DNA from: Burkholderia sp. Leaf177
GTDB lineage: Bacteria > Pseudomonadota > Gammaproteobacteria > Burkholderiales > Burkholderiaceae
Length of the DNA stretch: 64,000 bases
Reading direction: 5' to 3'
Assembly (NCBI RefSeq): GCF_001424345.1
Contig: NZ_LMPF01000004.1
Location: forward strand, 193,183 to 257,182
Part shown: positions 56,518 through 64,000 of the stretch, in pieces
Numbering within the stretch: the first letter of the stretch is position 1
Layout: every line of letters begins with the position of its first letter
Program-made: the position numbers and the translations under genes
Notes under the pieces: model-generated
What the model was told of the DNA's origin: nothing
The model's database searches: none
Seen by the model: the letters and a program-made list of their open reading frames with translations, nothing else

Positions 56518-57888
56518 CTAGGTCATGCGAACGAGCGAAAGCCGATAAGACAAGTATCCAGCACTGAATAGATAAACAGCAAATAAGGCCAAGCCCAGCG
56601 CTTTGTTGTGCTTCTCAAATTCATGCGTGAGCGCAAAAAGGGCTAATGGTACGAGTATAGTAATAACTGGAATGGCAAAACGATTTTCAACGGCGGTGAG
56701 CGCATACACCGCACACCAACTCCCGGCATAAACGGTTATCAACGTAGCCGCAATTGTCTCATGTGATTGAAAGCCTTTTGAACAGGCTCTTCGAGCAATT
56801 AAAACATATCCAATTACTCCCCAGTAGATCACGGTATGGCTATAAATAAACAGTAAGGGCCGATACCACGGATTCAGATTATATACATACGGAAATAACT
56901 GATCGAAATCTAATGCACCGAAAAAATGAAAAAATATCGTCTTGACGCCGTTTAGCGGATGCTGGAAATACCATCGGAGCGTCGCCGAGCCTGTCCCCGT
57001 GTACCAAGGGTTGAGGTACGGCATGTCGGGATGCGTTCCGGTCAGATAGGACGTGTATTTCAAATAGCGGACACCCGCATCAAATTGTAGAGCGCTCAGA
57101 TCGTATATGGGCAAGAACGTGTATCGATGAAAATGAATTGCGTTCAATATGAACTGAGGCGTGATGGCCAAAATAAAACCAGCCAGTACAGGCAGGAACA
57201 ACGCTGATGACTTCTGCCTGCTTCTGACAATAATGAAAATTAGGACCGCCAATAGTGCGGGTATCCAATGTATATTTCCCGGCCGGACCATGATCCCAAA
57301 CCCAATGAGAAATCCTAATCCCGCAGACATTGACGCGCACCGCACCGGCGTATCCTTTTCGCTTTCGCTTAAAAGAACAAGCATTGCGGATAGCGCCAAC
57401 AGCGCGATGGTAAGGGATGGTGCATCTGTCAGCGATAAACCCAAATACGGGAAAGCCAGATAATTACATAGCAATCCTGTCAAGATGAGTCGTCCAGCGT
57501 GGATTGAATAGCGGTGGCACACAACCCTGTAAAGTATCCAGGCGGATAGCAGATAGGTCCCGAGTTGCGCCGCCGCGATCAGCACAGCTGTGAGTAGCGA
57601 GTTCGAATGCCCCAAAAAAATAAAGGGCGTGAGCAACACAGGATATCCATATGTTCTGATGCTGAGCATGCGTTCCGATATGGCACCGCCGTCAACCAGA
57701 CGCTGGGCGAAGATCCTATAGTTCTCGTCATCGCACAAATGACACGACGGGTGCGCCAGTTCGTAGATAAAGCAGACGCTTGTCAGCACTACCGCAATGG
57801 CGGCCAATAAAATGAAAAGGCGCGAGGTTCGACCCGTATTGTCGGCCGGTAGATCGGAAACGCCAGATAAGCCATTAAAGCCGCTCAC
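56518..57888 (-). CDS. Polytopic membrane protein, putative GT-C (ArnT/GT39-like) transferase
   Basis: 456 residues from a GTG start with GGGGCG upstream; eleven or so helices spread over the whole length and no C-terminal soluble module. The first loop has C-D-D-E-N-Y-R-I (about residue 55), matching the D-E-x-x-Y pattern of ArnT/PMT-type GT-C enzymes, and R-T-Y-G-Y-P follows. It would take a sugar from a lipid-phosphate carrier in the periplasm. Clearly more AT-rich than neighbours with relaxed codon use, suggesting recent transfer. Divergent from wzt with 270 bp between, where a 16 bp palindrome lies. Confidence 0.65.
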   Translation of the reverse strand: MSGFNGLSGVSDLPADNTGRTSRLFILLAAIAVVLTSVCFIYELAHPSCHLCDDENYRIFAQRLVDGGAISERMLSIRTYGYPVLLTPFIFLGHSNSLLTAVLIAAAQLGTYLLSAWILYRVVCHRYSIHAGRLILTGLLCNYLAFPYLGLSLTDAPSLTIALLALSAMLVLLSESEKDTPVRCASMSAGLGFLIGFGIMVRPGNIHWIPALLAVLIFIIVRSRQKSSALFLPVLAGFILAITPQFILNAIHFHRYTFLPIYDLSALQFDAGVRYLKYTSYLTGTHPDMPYLNPWYTGTGSATLRWYFQHPLNGVKTIFFHFFGALDFDQLFPYVYNLNPWYRPLLFIYSHTVIYWGVIGYVLIARRACSKGFQSHETIAATLITVYAGSWCAVYALTAVENRFAIPVITILVPLALFALTHEFEKHNKALGLALFAVYLFSAGYLSYRLSLVRMT

Positions 57889-58065
57889 AATCGCCCCATA
57901 TGTTTAATTGGCCGTAATCTAGCGGCAAAATCCCAGTTGAACAACTGGTTTATGGTCTGTGGCCGGGGTGTCGGAGGGGTTTGCCAGCAGCAGGAAAAGG
58001 GCGGGAAACATTTAAGCACGATCGTCGGCGGCCCGTACCGTAACGGCAAACTGCGGAACCCAAAT

Positions 58066-58081
58066 AATGAGCTAGCTCATT
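58066..58081. promoter_or_regulatory. Perfect 16 bp palindrome upstream of wzt
   Basis: AATGAGCTAGCTCATT is fully self-complementary and sits 77 bases before the wzt start, in the divergent promoter region (57889-58158). It could be a dimeric regulator site. No regulator gene is in the locus. Confidence 0.45.
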
Positions 58082-58158
58082 CATGAGGAAGCACAGACTT
58101 TTCGGGCTGCCCGACGAACAACGGTAAAATGCTCCCCCAAGCTTAAAAGAATCGTCAT

Positions 58159-59523
58159 ATGGATCGGATCATTGTAGAAGGGCTGGGGAAAGCTTATAAG
58201 CGGTACACGTCGAGATTCGGTCGTCTTCGCGAGTGGGCCATACCGCGTTCCACGCCACGCCACTCGCTTACGTGGGTTCTGAAAAGCATTTCGTTTCGCG
58301 TCGCCGACGGTGAATCGGTAGGCATCCTGGGAGTGAACGGTGCTGGCAAAAGCACGCTCCTCAAGCTGATCACCGGTACTACTCAGCCCAGCACTGGCAG
58401 CGTGGCAATCCATGGCCAGGTTGCGGCGTTGCTGGAACTTGGTATGGGATTCCATCCCGATTTCACGGGACGCCAGAATGTTTTCATGGCTGCGCAGCTA
58501 CAGGGGCTGACCACCGCGCAGATAGAAGAACACTTGGCCGAAATCCAGGATTTCGCCGACATTGGCGACTATTTTGAAATGCCGGTTCGCGTCTATTCCT
58601 CTGGCATGCAAGTGCGCCTCGCCTTCGCAGTCGCCACAGCCATTCGTCCCGACGTGCTTATTGTCGACGAAGCACTGTCCGTCGGCGACGTTGCGTTTCA
58701 GGCGAAATGCTTTCGCCGGATCCGGGAATACAAAGAGCAGGGCACGACGTTGTTGCTGGTGACCCACTCGCTCGATGACGTCATTAAACATTGCCAAAAG
58801 GCAATCGTGCTCGATGGCGGCTTCATCGTCGATGAAGGGGAACCTCGCGAAGTCGTCAACAGGTTCCGCGACCGCCTGTTCGGACGAAGCCGCAAGATGT
58901 TGGGTGGCGAAGACTCCGGTGCTGTTGATGCCCAAACGGAAGAACCGGAGCAAGAAGAGGACAATTTGTCTGCATCTGGTGCCGCTCTTGTTGTGTCACG
59001 CGTGTCGAACGTGCTACCGCACGGTGTGACGCTATCTGACGAAGATGTGTTCGCCTCGCGCCCGCTTTATCAGAACATCGAGCATCGGTGGGGCGGTGGT
59101 GGCGCGCGGATTACCGACTACGCGATTGTCACCCCCGACAAGGCCTATCCGACGGTTGTCGAGGTCGGCGAGAAACTGACGGTTGCGTTCAAGGTTGTGT
59201 TCGACCGGGCGTACTTTGCGCCGGTGTTCGGGCTGATGATCAAGACGCTGGAGGGGCTGGTAGTTTATGGCACGAACTCCCATTTGCGCGGCGAGCAGAT
59301 CGATGAAATCCTTATTGGCGATGCAGTCACCTGCCAGTTCACGTTTCCGGTCAAGCTCAATGCGGGACACTATCTGATTTCAATAGGTGTGAGCGAATCA
59401 GCGCTCCCCGGGACGGACATTCCGCTCGATCGCCGCTACGACGCGATCCTGCTGAACGTGACATCGTCCGAATCGTTCCTTGGTTTGTTCGACTTTGGCG
59501 CCCGTTGCTCACTGGAAAAATGA
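58159..59523 (+). CDS. wzt: O-antigen ABC exporter ATPase with C-terminal glycan-binding domain (Wzt)
   Basis: 454 residues. N-terminal ATPase: G-V-N-G-A-G-K-S-T-L-L (Walker A, about residue 60), Y-S-S-G-M-Q-V-R-L-A-F (signature, about 146), V-D-E-A-L-S-V-G-D (Walker B). Linker near 260, then a beta-sandwich C-terminal domain (about 275-450) of the kind that in E. coli O9a recognises the capped O-polysaccharide end. F-G-L-M-I-K-T and V-Y-G-T-N-S are typical of this domain. It overlaps the WbdD-like gene by 4 bases, which fits recognition of the cap made by that enzyme. Its partner Wzm is 25 kb upstream. Confidence 0.93.
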   Translation: MDRIIVEGLGKAYKRYTSRFGRLREWAIPRSTPRHSLTWVLKSISFRVADGESVGILGVNGAGKSTLLKLITGTTQPSTGSVAIHGQVAALLELGMGFHPDFTGRQNVFMAAQLQGLTTAQIEEHLAEIQDFADIGDYFEMPVRVYSSGMQVRLAFAVATAIRPDVLIVDEALSVGDVAFQAKCFRRIREYKEQGTTLLLVTHSLDDVIKHCQKAIVLDGGFIVDEGEPREVVNRFRDRLFGRSRKMLGGEDSGAVDAQTEEPEQEEDNLSASGAALVVSRVSNVLPHGVTLSDEDVFASRPLYQNIEHRWGGGGARITDYAIVTPDKAYPTVVEVGEKLTVAFKVVFDRAYFAPVFGLMIKTLEGLVVYGTNSHLRGEQIDEILIGDAVTCQFTFPVKLNAGHYLISIGVSESALPGTDIPLDRRYDAILLNVTSSESFLGLFDFGARCSLEK

Positions 59524-61379
59524 CTACTCTACATATCACCGAAGCTGAGATTCAGCGACTCGTCGAAAAACTGCCGGAGTGCTATCAGCCAATTTTCGGT
59601 TTCCCGCAACTGGACGTTGGCGTATCAAGAAAATGCGAGGACCGGCTGACGGTCATCCGCGATTCGCTCGAGCGTCTGCGGACGCTTTACGCAAGGCCTT
59701 TGCGAGTCCTCGATCTCGGATGCGCACAGGGCTTCTTTTCGATGAGCGTCGCGGACCTTTGCGATTCGGTCCTTGGCATCGATTACCTGCCGGCCAACAT
59801 CGACGTATGCAACGCCGCACGCGACGCCGCCGGATTGAGCCAGGTGCAGTTTCAGGTTGGTGATATCTCGGAAGTCATCAAAACGCTGGAAGCCGGGCGT
59901 TTCGACGTGGTGTTTGGCTTGAGCGTCTTCCACCACCTTTGTCATGCTCAGGGCTGGGAAGTGATCGCCGAACAGTTGAAGGCGCTCGCGGCGAAAGTCG
60001 ATGTACTCATCCTTGAACTCGCCGACGCCCGTGAACCGCTTTACTGGGCTCCCTCACTTCCCGCGGACGCAGCCGCACTCGTTGAAAAAATCGGTTTCAT
60101 CTATCCGCTGGAGGCGTTCCCGACCCACCTGGGAGACGTCGAGCGCGTGCTGTATTTTTGCAGCGACCGGATCTGGCAATGTGGCTTGAACGTGGCGAAG
60201 TTTGCGAAATGGACCGAAAAGTCGCACGAGTTCGCAGGTATGGTTCATCAGGGCACGCGGCGCTATTTCTTTAGCGATGACGCGATTACCAAGACATTCC
60301 GTTTTATCGGGCAAGTCGAAGACCATAACCGGCGAGAGTTCGAGCACGAGCTCAATTTCTACAACGTATTGGCACCGGTTCTCGGATCTTTGCTCGAATC
60401 GCCGCGCTTGCTGTCTGCTGGTTCTGGCCACGGTTTTGCGCATATCATCGCAAGCCGTATCCCGGGTCGGCCGCTCAGCGAACTCATGACGCGGGGCGAG
60501 GCATACGACGCGGGAAAGGTCATTCGCTGCGTACTCGATCAGCTCGTACAGCTGGAAGCTCAATCGCTTTATCACCGGGACGTGCGTGCGTGGAATGTGC
60601 TTATCGATGATTTTGGCAACGCTCGCCTGATCGATTTTGCAGCGATCGGACAGGAACCCGGTGACGATGTCTGGCCATTTAACGGATTCCTCAGCTTTCT
60701 GATCTTCGTGAACGAGATTGCGATGAAAACGGTTCCGCGGGTGCATCTGTTCCGCAGGCCTATGTTTTCGTCCGCTTGGGTGCAGGAGCCGTTCAGAAGC
60801 TGGCTGAACTCGATATGGGCGGAGCCTCACGCAAACTGGTCGTTTGCGCGGTTCTGGGACTTGCTTGGCGCCAGTGCGTCCGGCCGGCCAACCAACATCA
60901 GCGGCATGCATCCAACCAACTGGTGGCTGTGGAGCGGAGCGCTCGAACGTCTGGCGAGTGATGCTTCCGACGCATTTCGCCTGCAGATCGAGGCCATCGA
61001 CGCAAGGGCCTCGCGAGAGGACATCTGGAACATGGAGCGGCAACTGAATGATGTCCGGGTCAATGCGGACACACGCATCAACGAGTTGCTTACAAAGATA
61101 TCCCGCGACGATGCCGCTCATTCAATCGCACTCGAAGAACTGCACCAGCAGGTGATCAAGCTCGGCCAGGTCGTGGCTGATAAACATGGCGAGAACATAA
61201 AGCTTGTGGAAATGCTCAATACTAAAGAACACGAGCACGCGGAACTGCAGTCCACGAACTCCGATCTGCAAGCAGCCGTAACTGATGCCCGTAACACGCT
61301 GAACGTGCTTCAAAACAGCCTGACATGGCGGCTCGGACGGCCATTGCGAATGTTCTCCGCGCGCCTGCGATCAAAATAA
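59520..61379 (+). CDS. WbdD-like O-antigen chain terminator: methyltransferase-kinase-coiled coil
   Basis: About 619 residues in the WbdD order. Methyltransferase (about 1-190): V-L-D-L-G-C-A-Q-G-F near residue 62 and V-V-F-G-L-S-V-F-H-H. Kinase-like domain (about 220-440): Y-H-R-D-V-R-A-W-N-V-L near residue 351 (H-x-D loop with N) and L-I-D-F-A near 370. Coiled coil (about 495-600), then the tail N-S-L-T-W-R-L-G-R-P-L-R. In E. coli O9a, WbdD adds a phosphate/methyl cap to the non-reducing end, and its coiled coil sets chain length. The stretch of coil here looks short, about 100 residues. It overlaps wzt by ATGA. Catalytic residues look intact. Confidence 0.85.
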   Translation: MTTLHITEAEIQRLVEKLPECYQPIFGFPQLDVGVSRKCEDRLTVIRDSLERLRTLYARPLRVLDLGCAQGFFSMSVADLCDSVLGIDYLPANIDVCNAARDAAGLSQVQFQVGDISEVIKTLEAGRFDVVFGLSVFHHLCHAQGWEVIAEQLKALAAKVDVLILELADAREPLYWAPSLPADAAALVEKIGFIYPLEAFPTHLGDVERVLYFCSDRIWQCGLNVAKFAKWTEKSHEFAGMVHQGTRRYFFSDDAITKTFRFIGQVEDHNRREFEHELNFYNVLAPVLGSLLESPRLLSAGSGHGFAHIIASRIPGRPLSELMTRGEAYDAGKVIRCVLDQLVQLEAQSLYHRDVRAWNVLIDDFGNARLIDFAAIGQEPGDDVWPFNGFLSFLIFVNEIAMKTVPRVHLFRRPMFSSAWVQEPFRSWLNSIWAEPHANWSFARFWDLLGASASGRPTNISGMHPTNWWLWSGALERLASDASDAFRLQIEAIDARASREDIWNMERQLNDVRVNADTRINELLTKISRDDAAHSIALEELHQQVIKLGQVVADKHGENIKLVEMLNTKEHEHAELQSTNSDLQAAVTDARNTLNVLQNSLTWRLGRPLRMFSARLRSK

Positions 61380-61522
61380 GACGTTCGGCCGACCGGCTGC
61401 GATTCTTGATCAGAACCAGGAAATGGGAAGAAGCGCCCGCCGGTTATGGTACGTAGCGAATCCGCAACCGCGACGCAGGCAACCGAATACCGGCAACACG
61501 CGTCACGGTTTTTCTGATTTTT

Positions 61523-61547
61523 GCGCGGTATGACGTACCATACGCGC
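61523..61547. other. Hairpin in the gap after the WbdD-like gene
   Basis: GCGCGGTATG (61523-61532), loop ACGTAC, CATACGCGC (61539-61547), a stem with one bulged G. No T-run follows. The 61380-61611 gap shows no gene. It may be a weak terminator or a regulator site. Confidence 0.35.
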
Positions 61548-61611
61548 CGTAATGCGCGCCGGCACGTAGCGATCCGGGCAGAGCAAATAACTATTCGATA
61601 CCGTGAGCGAG

Positions 61612-63702
61612 ATGAAAAGCTTCAGGCAGATCCCGTATTATTTTTTGTTGACACTGGCGTGCGGTGTATCGGTGTATTTCTTCTTCCAAGGACAATTCAA
61701 TAGTCACTTTGCATTCCTGTATGGCGACGAATTCGACGGGCTGATCGAAACTTTTCTGGTGTCTCACTGGTTCGATGCTTTCAAGTTGCGGCAAAGCTGG
61801 ACACAACCCATTTATTTTTTTCCGCATGCCGGCGTTCTTGGCTATAACGATAGCTATTTTCTCTATGGCGTAGTTGCATCGCTGTTCCGGTTAGTCGGCT
61901 TCAATATGTTCGTTAGCCAAGAACTCTGCCATGCGGCAATCAAAGCCATCGGATTCTTCTCGATGGCCGCCTTGCTGAATGCGCTCGTAAGCCGAAAATT
62001 ATTCAGCATCCTTGGCGCTGTTCTGTTCACGTTGGCGCTCAATTCTTCAGTGCAGGCTGGTCATGGCCAACTGTTGTCGGTAGCGCTTTCGCCGCTTCTG
62101 AGTTTTTTGCTTGTAAAAGGCGCGGAAGCATTCAGAATCCAGCGAATTGAGCGTGCATTCGCCTACGCTTGCGGTTTTATTATCCTGTTCAATGCACTGT
62201 TGTTGACCAGCTTTTACATGGCATGGTTTTATGGCCTGTTTTGCTTGTTGTACATATTCAGTTTTGTACTTGTGGACCGCAAAGCAAGCAAACTGATCGT
62301 TTGCGATCTATGGGTCCACAAAAAACGGATCTTGCTACTGGCAATCGTGTTTATTGTTACGGTTGCTCCATTTCTGTACGTCTATTTGCCCAAGCTCAAG
62401 CAAACTGGTGGGCAAGGGTATCGCTCGCAATTGATATTCAGTCTGCGCTTCGCGGATCTGGTCAATTTTGGAGACACGAGTGCCATATGGGGCTGGCTGT
62501 CAACGTTATTGTCCAAAAGCAATCCAGCCGCATGGCGCATGGGCGAATTCCAGATGGGCTTCACGCCGGACATCCTTGTCCTCTTTCTCGCTGCGATTGC
62601 TGCTGCGTGGATTGCAAAACGAAGATCATATATAACCGCCCATCGCGCATTGATTGTTGCGACAGTGATCGGATTATTGTTGCCCATTTCGGTCAATGGA
62701 CACTCGCTGTGGTTTTTCGTTCGTTTGATTCCAGGTGCGAGCGGGATGCGCGTTATTTCACGCTTCTACATCTTTCTCGCATTTCCGCTGGCATTGTTGA
62801 TTTCTCTTTTCCTAAGCCGTCTGTCCGAGCGTTCCCGTGTAATTGGCGCAGTGACGACAGTAGTTTTCGTTTTTGTTTGTGCCGGCCAAATCAATCAGCA
62901 TCCGGCTTTGTTTCTTGACGCTAACAAGCATGCCGCATTGATCGATAATGCAAACGCACCGCCAGCGGAGTGCCAGTCGTTTTTCGCAGTAAATCCGACT
63001 CCTCGGTCGACATCCATGGTCGATTTTCTGTATCGACAAAACGTTCAGGCTATGTTGATCGCGGCGCACTTCAATCTGCCGACATTGAATGGCTTCGCGT
63101 CGTTTAATCCGCCCGACTGGATTTTTGAGCAAAATCCTGAGTATATGGTCAATGTGCTGACTTACATCCGCAAGCACGATCTGAAAAATGTCTGTTCCTA
63201 CGATATCTCAGCAAACTCGTGGAGTCGGGATGGAAATATTGATTTTGCGAAAGGACTTCCTGTACTTCCGCTCGGCAGTACGTTTAATTTTTCAACAGAC
63301 CGAACGATCCAGTTTTACTCGTCCGGCTGGTCTGCAACTGAACCCTGGGGGGTGTGGTCGAACGCAAAAGTGGCAACGCTGGGTGCCCACCTTGCCGTAT
63401 CGCCCATAAACGGGCTGATCTTGCGGTTCGGATCAAAAGCGTTTCTTGTTCCCGCGCATCCGGAGCTGACGGTCACGGTGCGGGTGAACGGCACGCCATT
63501 GGCCACGTATGAATATCGTTACCCTGACGACGGTCAGGAGCACATGCGCACACTCAAGGTACCCGCAGACATTGCCGCGCGCAATGGAACGCTTCTGCAA
63601 ATACAGTTCGATGTCGCCAACCCAACGTCTCCAGAAGCGCTTCAAATCAACGGCGATGATCGTCTGCTCGGAATCGGTCTTACTTCGCTCCAGGTGAACT
63701 GA
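61612..63702 (+). CDS. Large polytopic membrane protein with C-terminal beta module
   Basis: About 696 residues from ATG 61612; a GTG at 61603 in frame is possible. Ten to twelve helices to about residue 440; the first loop reads Y-G-D-E-F-D-G-L-I-E-T, an acidic motif at the place used by GT-C and YfhO-type proteins. The soluble C-terminal part ends with S-G-W-S-A-T-E-P-W-G-V-W-S (about residue 575) and a beta-rich module finishing L-G-I-G-L-T-S-L-Q-V. This module is shared with the proteins at 44.0 and 52.7 kb. AT-rich. Separated by about 230 bp from the WbdD-like gene. Possible periplasmic glycan modifying enzyme; not Wzy-like by context. Confidence 0.7.
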   Translation: MKSFRQIPYYFLLTLACGVSVYFFFQGQFNSHFAFLYGDEFDGLIETFLVSHWFDAFKLRQSWTQPIYFFPHAGVLGYNDSYFLYGVVASLFRLVGFNMFVSQELCHAAIKAIGFFSMAALLNALVSRKLFSILGAVLFTLALNSSVQAGHGQLLSVALSPLLSFLLVKGAEAFRIQRIERAFAYACGFIILFNALLLTSFYMAWFYGLFCLLYIFSFVLVDRKASKLIVCDLWVHKKRILLLAIVFIVTVAPFLYVYLPKLKQTGGQGYRSQLIFSLRFADLVNFGDTSAIWGWLSTLLSKSNPAAWRMGEFQMGFTPDILVLFLAAIAAAWIAKRRSYITAHRALIVATVIGLLLPISVNGHSLWFFVRLIPGASGMRVISRFYIFLAFPLALLISLFLSRLSERSRVIGAVTTVVFVFVCAGQINQHPALFLDANKHAALIDNANAPPAECQSFFAVNPTPRSTSMVDFLYRQNVQAMLIAAHFNLPTLNGFASFNPPDWIFEQNPEYMVNVLTYIRKHDLKNVCSYDISANSWSRDGNIDFAKGLPVLPLGSTFNFSTDRTIQFYSSGWSATEPWGVWSNAKVATLGAHLAVSPINGLILRFGSKAFLVPAHPELTVTVRVNGTPLATYEYRYPDDGQEHMRTLKVPADIAARNGTLLQIQFDVANPTSPEALQINGDDRLLGIGLTSLQVN

Positions 63703-63841
63703 CGAATGTTGCCATTGGCTTTTAGCGCTAAGGCCGTTACTTGCTTTTCGTAGGCACTGTACAACTGCAAAGCGACGGGATGGCTCAGCTTTTAACGTAC
63801 GATGTTGACCTTTCGCCGCTTCCGGCAGGTATTTATTGCGC

Positions 63842-64000
63842 ATGAAACTGCTCTTCGATCTCAACTCACTGCGTCCCCCGCGGAGCGGCGTCGGGTACTA
63901 CACACAGCATTTGCTGGAAGGACTGACCGTCGAGTCCGACGTGCAAGGGCTGGCGGGTTGGGTGGGCACCCAGCTTTTCGAAGGCGACCGTCTGCAGGAA
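63842..64000 (+). CDS. GT4-family glycosyltransferase, N-terminal fragment cut by the window edge
   Basis: Open from ATG 63842 to the last base (53 codons), so the gene continues outside. M-K-L-L-F-D-L-N-S-L-R-P-P-R-S-G-V-G-Y-Y is the standard N-terminus of GT4 enzymes with a glycine loop for the acceptor/donor site. It shows that the polysaccharide locus continues to the right. Confidence 0.75.
   Translation, partial: MKLLFDLNSLRPPRSGVGYYTQHLLEGLTVESDVQGLAGWVGTQLFEGDRLQE

Overview
The window looks like a chromosomal segment from the Burkholderiales, most probably the Burkholderia/Paraburkholderia/Caballeronia group. The evidence is high GC with strong third-position bias, the run thiD, rubredoxin, photolyase, yqgE, ruvX, pyrR, pyrB, pyrC-like, plsC, rmlC, rmlD, a CIRCE-controlled groESL operon, a 3-hydroxybutyrate oligomer hydrolase and an orphan TAXI-type binding protein. 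Genus assignment is inference from gene content. No insertion sequence, tRNA, rRNA or CRISPR array was seen.

Layout. 1-450 holds no gene but carries a ~142 bp imperfect tandem repeat. 0.45-9.1 kb is mixed metabolism: a DHA2 exporter, a class III CoA-transferase, a GntR regulator, a YhhS-like MFS protein, a LysR regulator, an HCCA-isomerase-like protein and a TAXI protein. 9.8-13.2 kb has a BON protein, the 3HB-oligomer hydrolase and a DUF2242-like lipoprotein. 13.3-16.4 kb has a vapBC-type toxin-antitoxin pair and groES-groEL with promoter, CIRCE and terminator. 16.4-20.8 kb has two small envelope/unknown genes, thiD, a 56-residue rubredoxin and a protein that may be a relic of a ChpA/FimL-type pilus chemotaxis gene. 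20.8-27.1 kb has the photolyase and the tightly coupled yqgE-ruvX-pyrR-pyrB-pyrC'-plsC run. The 'dihydroorotase' there has lost metal ligands.

From 27.1 kb to the right edge, where a glycosyltransferase is cut off, the window is a large surface-polysaccharide locus of the ABC-transporter-dependent O-antigen type. Core machinery: Wzm permease (33 kb), Wzt ATPase with a C-terminal glycan-binding domain (58 kb) and a WbdD-like methyltransferase-kinase-coiled-coil chain terminator translationally coupled to wzt. Two multi-module GT4 polymerase-like enzymes of 848 and about 1230 residues are also present. Precursor genes are manC and gmd (GDP-mannose to GDP-4-keto-6-deoxymannose) and a split rml set: rmlC and rmlD at 27-28 kb, rmlB and rmlA at 46-48 kb.

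Inside the locus is a co-translated seven-gene block (40.7-48.3 kb). It encodes a 3-aminotransferase, a fused N-acetyltransferase/3,4-ketoisomerase (WxcM/FdtD type), a GtrB-like undecaprenyl-phosphate glycosyltransferase, a GtrA-like flippase, a large membrane protein, RmlB and RmlA. Read together it should make dTDP-Fuc3NAc (or Qui3NAc), load it on the lipid carrier, flip it and add it to the polymer in the periplasm. A second GtrA/GT2 pair lies on the opposite strand (48.3-49.7 kb) in an operon with manC. Three large membrane proteins (44.0, 52.7 and 61.6 kb) differ in their membrane part but share a C-terminal beta-rich module marked by E-P-x-G-x-W-[ST]. I find no family name for it, and it is the most promising undescribed element here. 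A degenerate FkbM-like coiled-coil protein (35.5 kb) and a polymerase with a decayed first module (36.8 kb) add to the picture of a recently remodelled locus.
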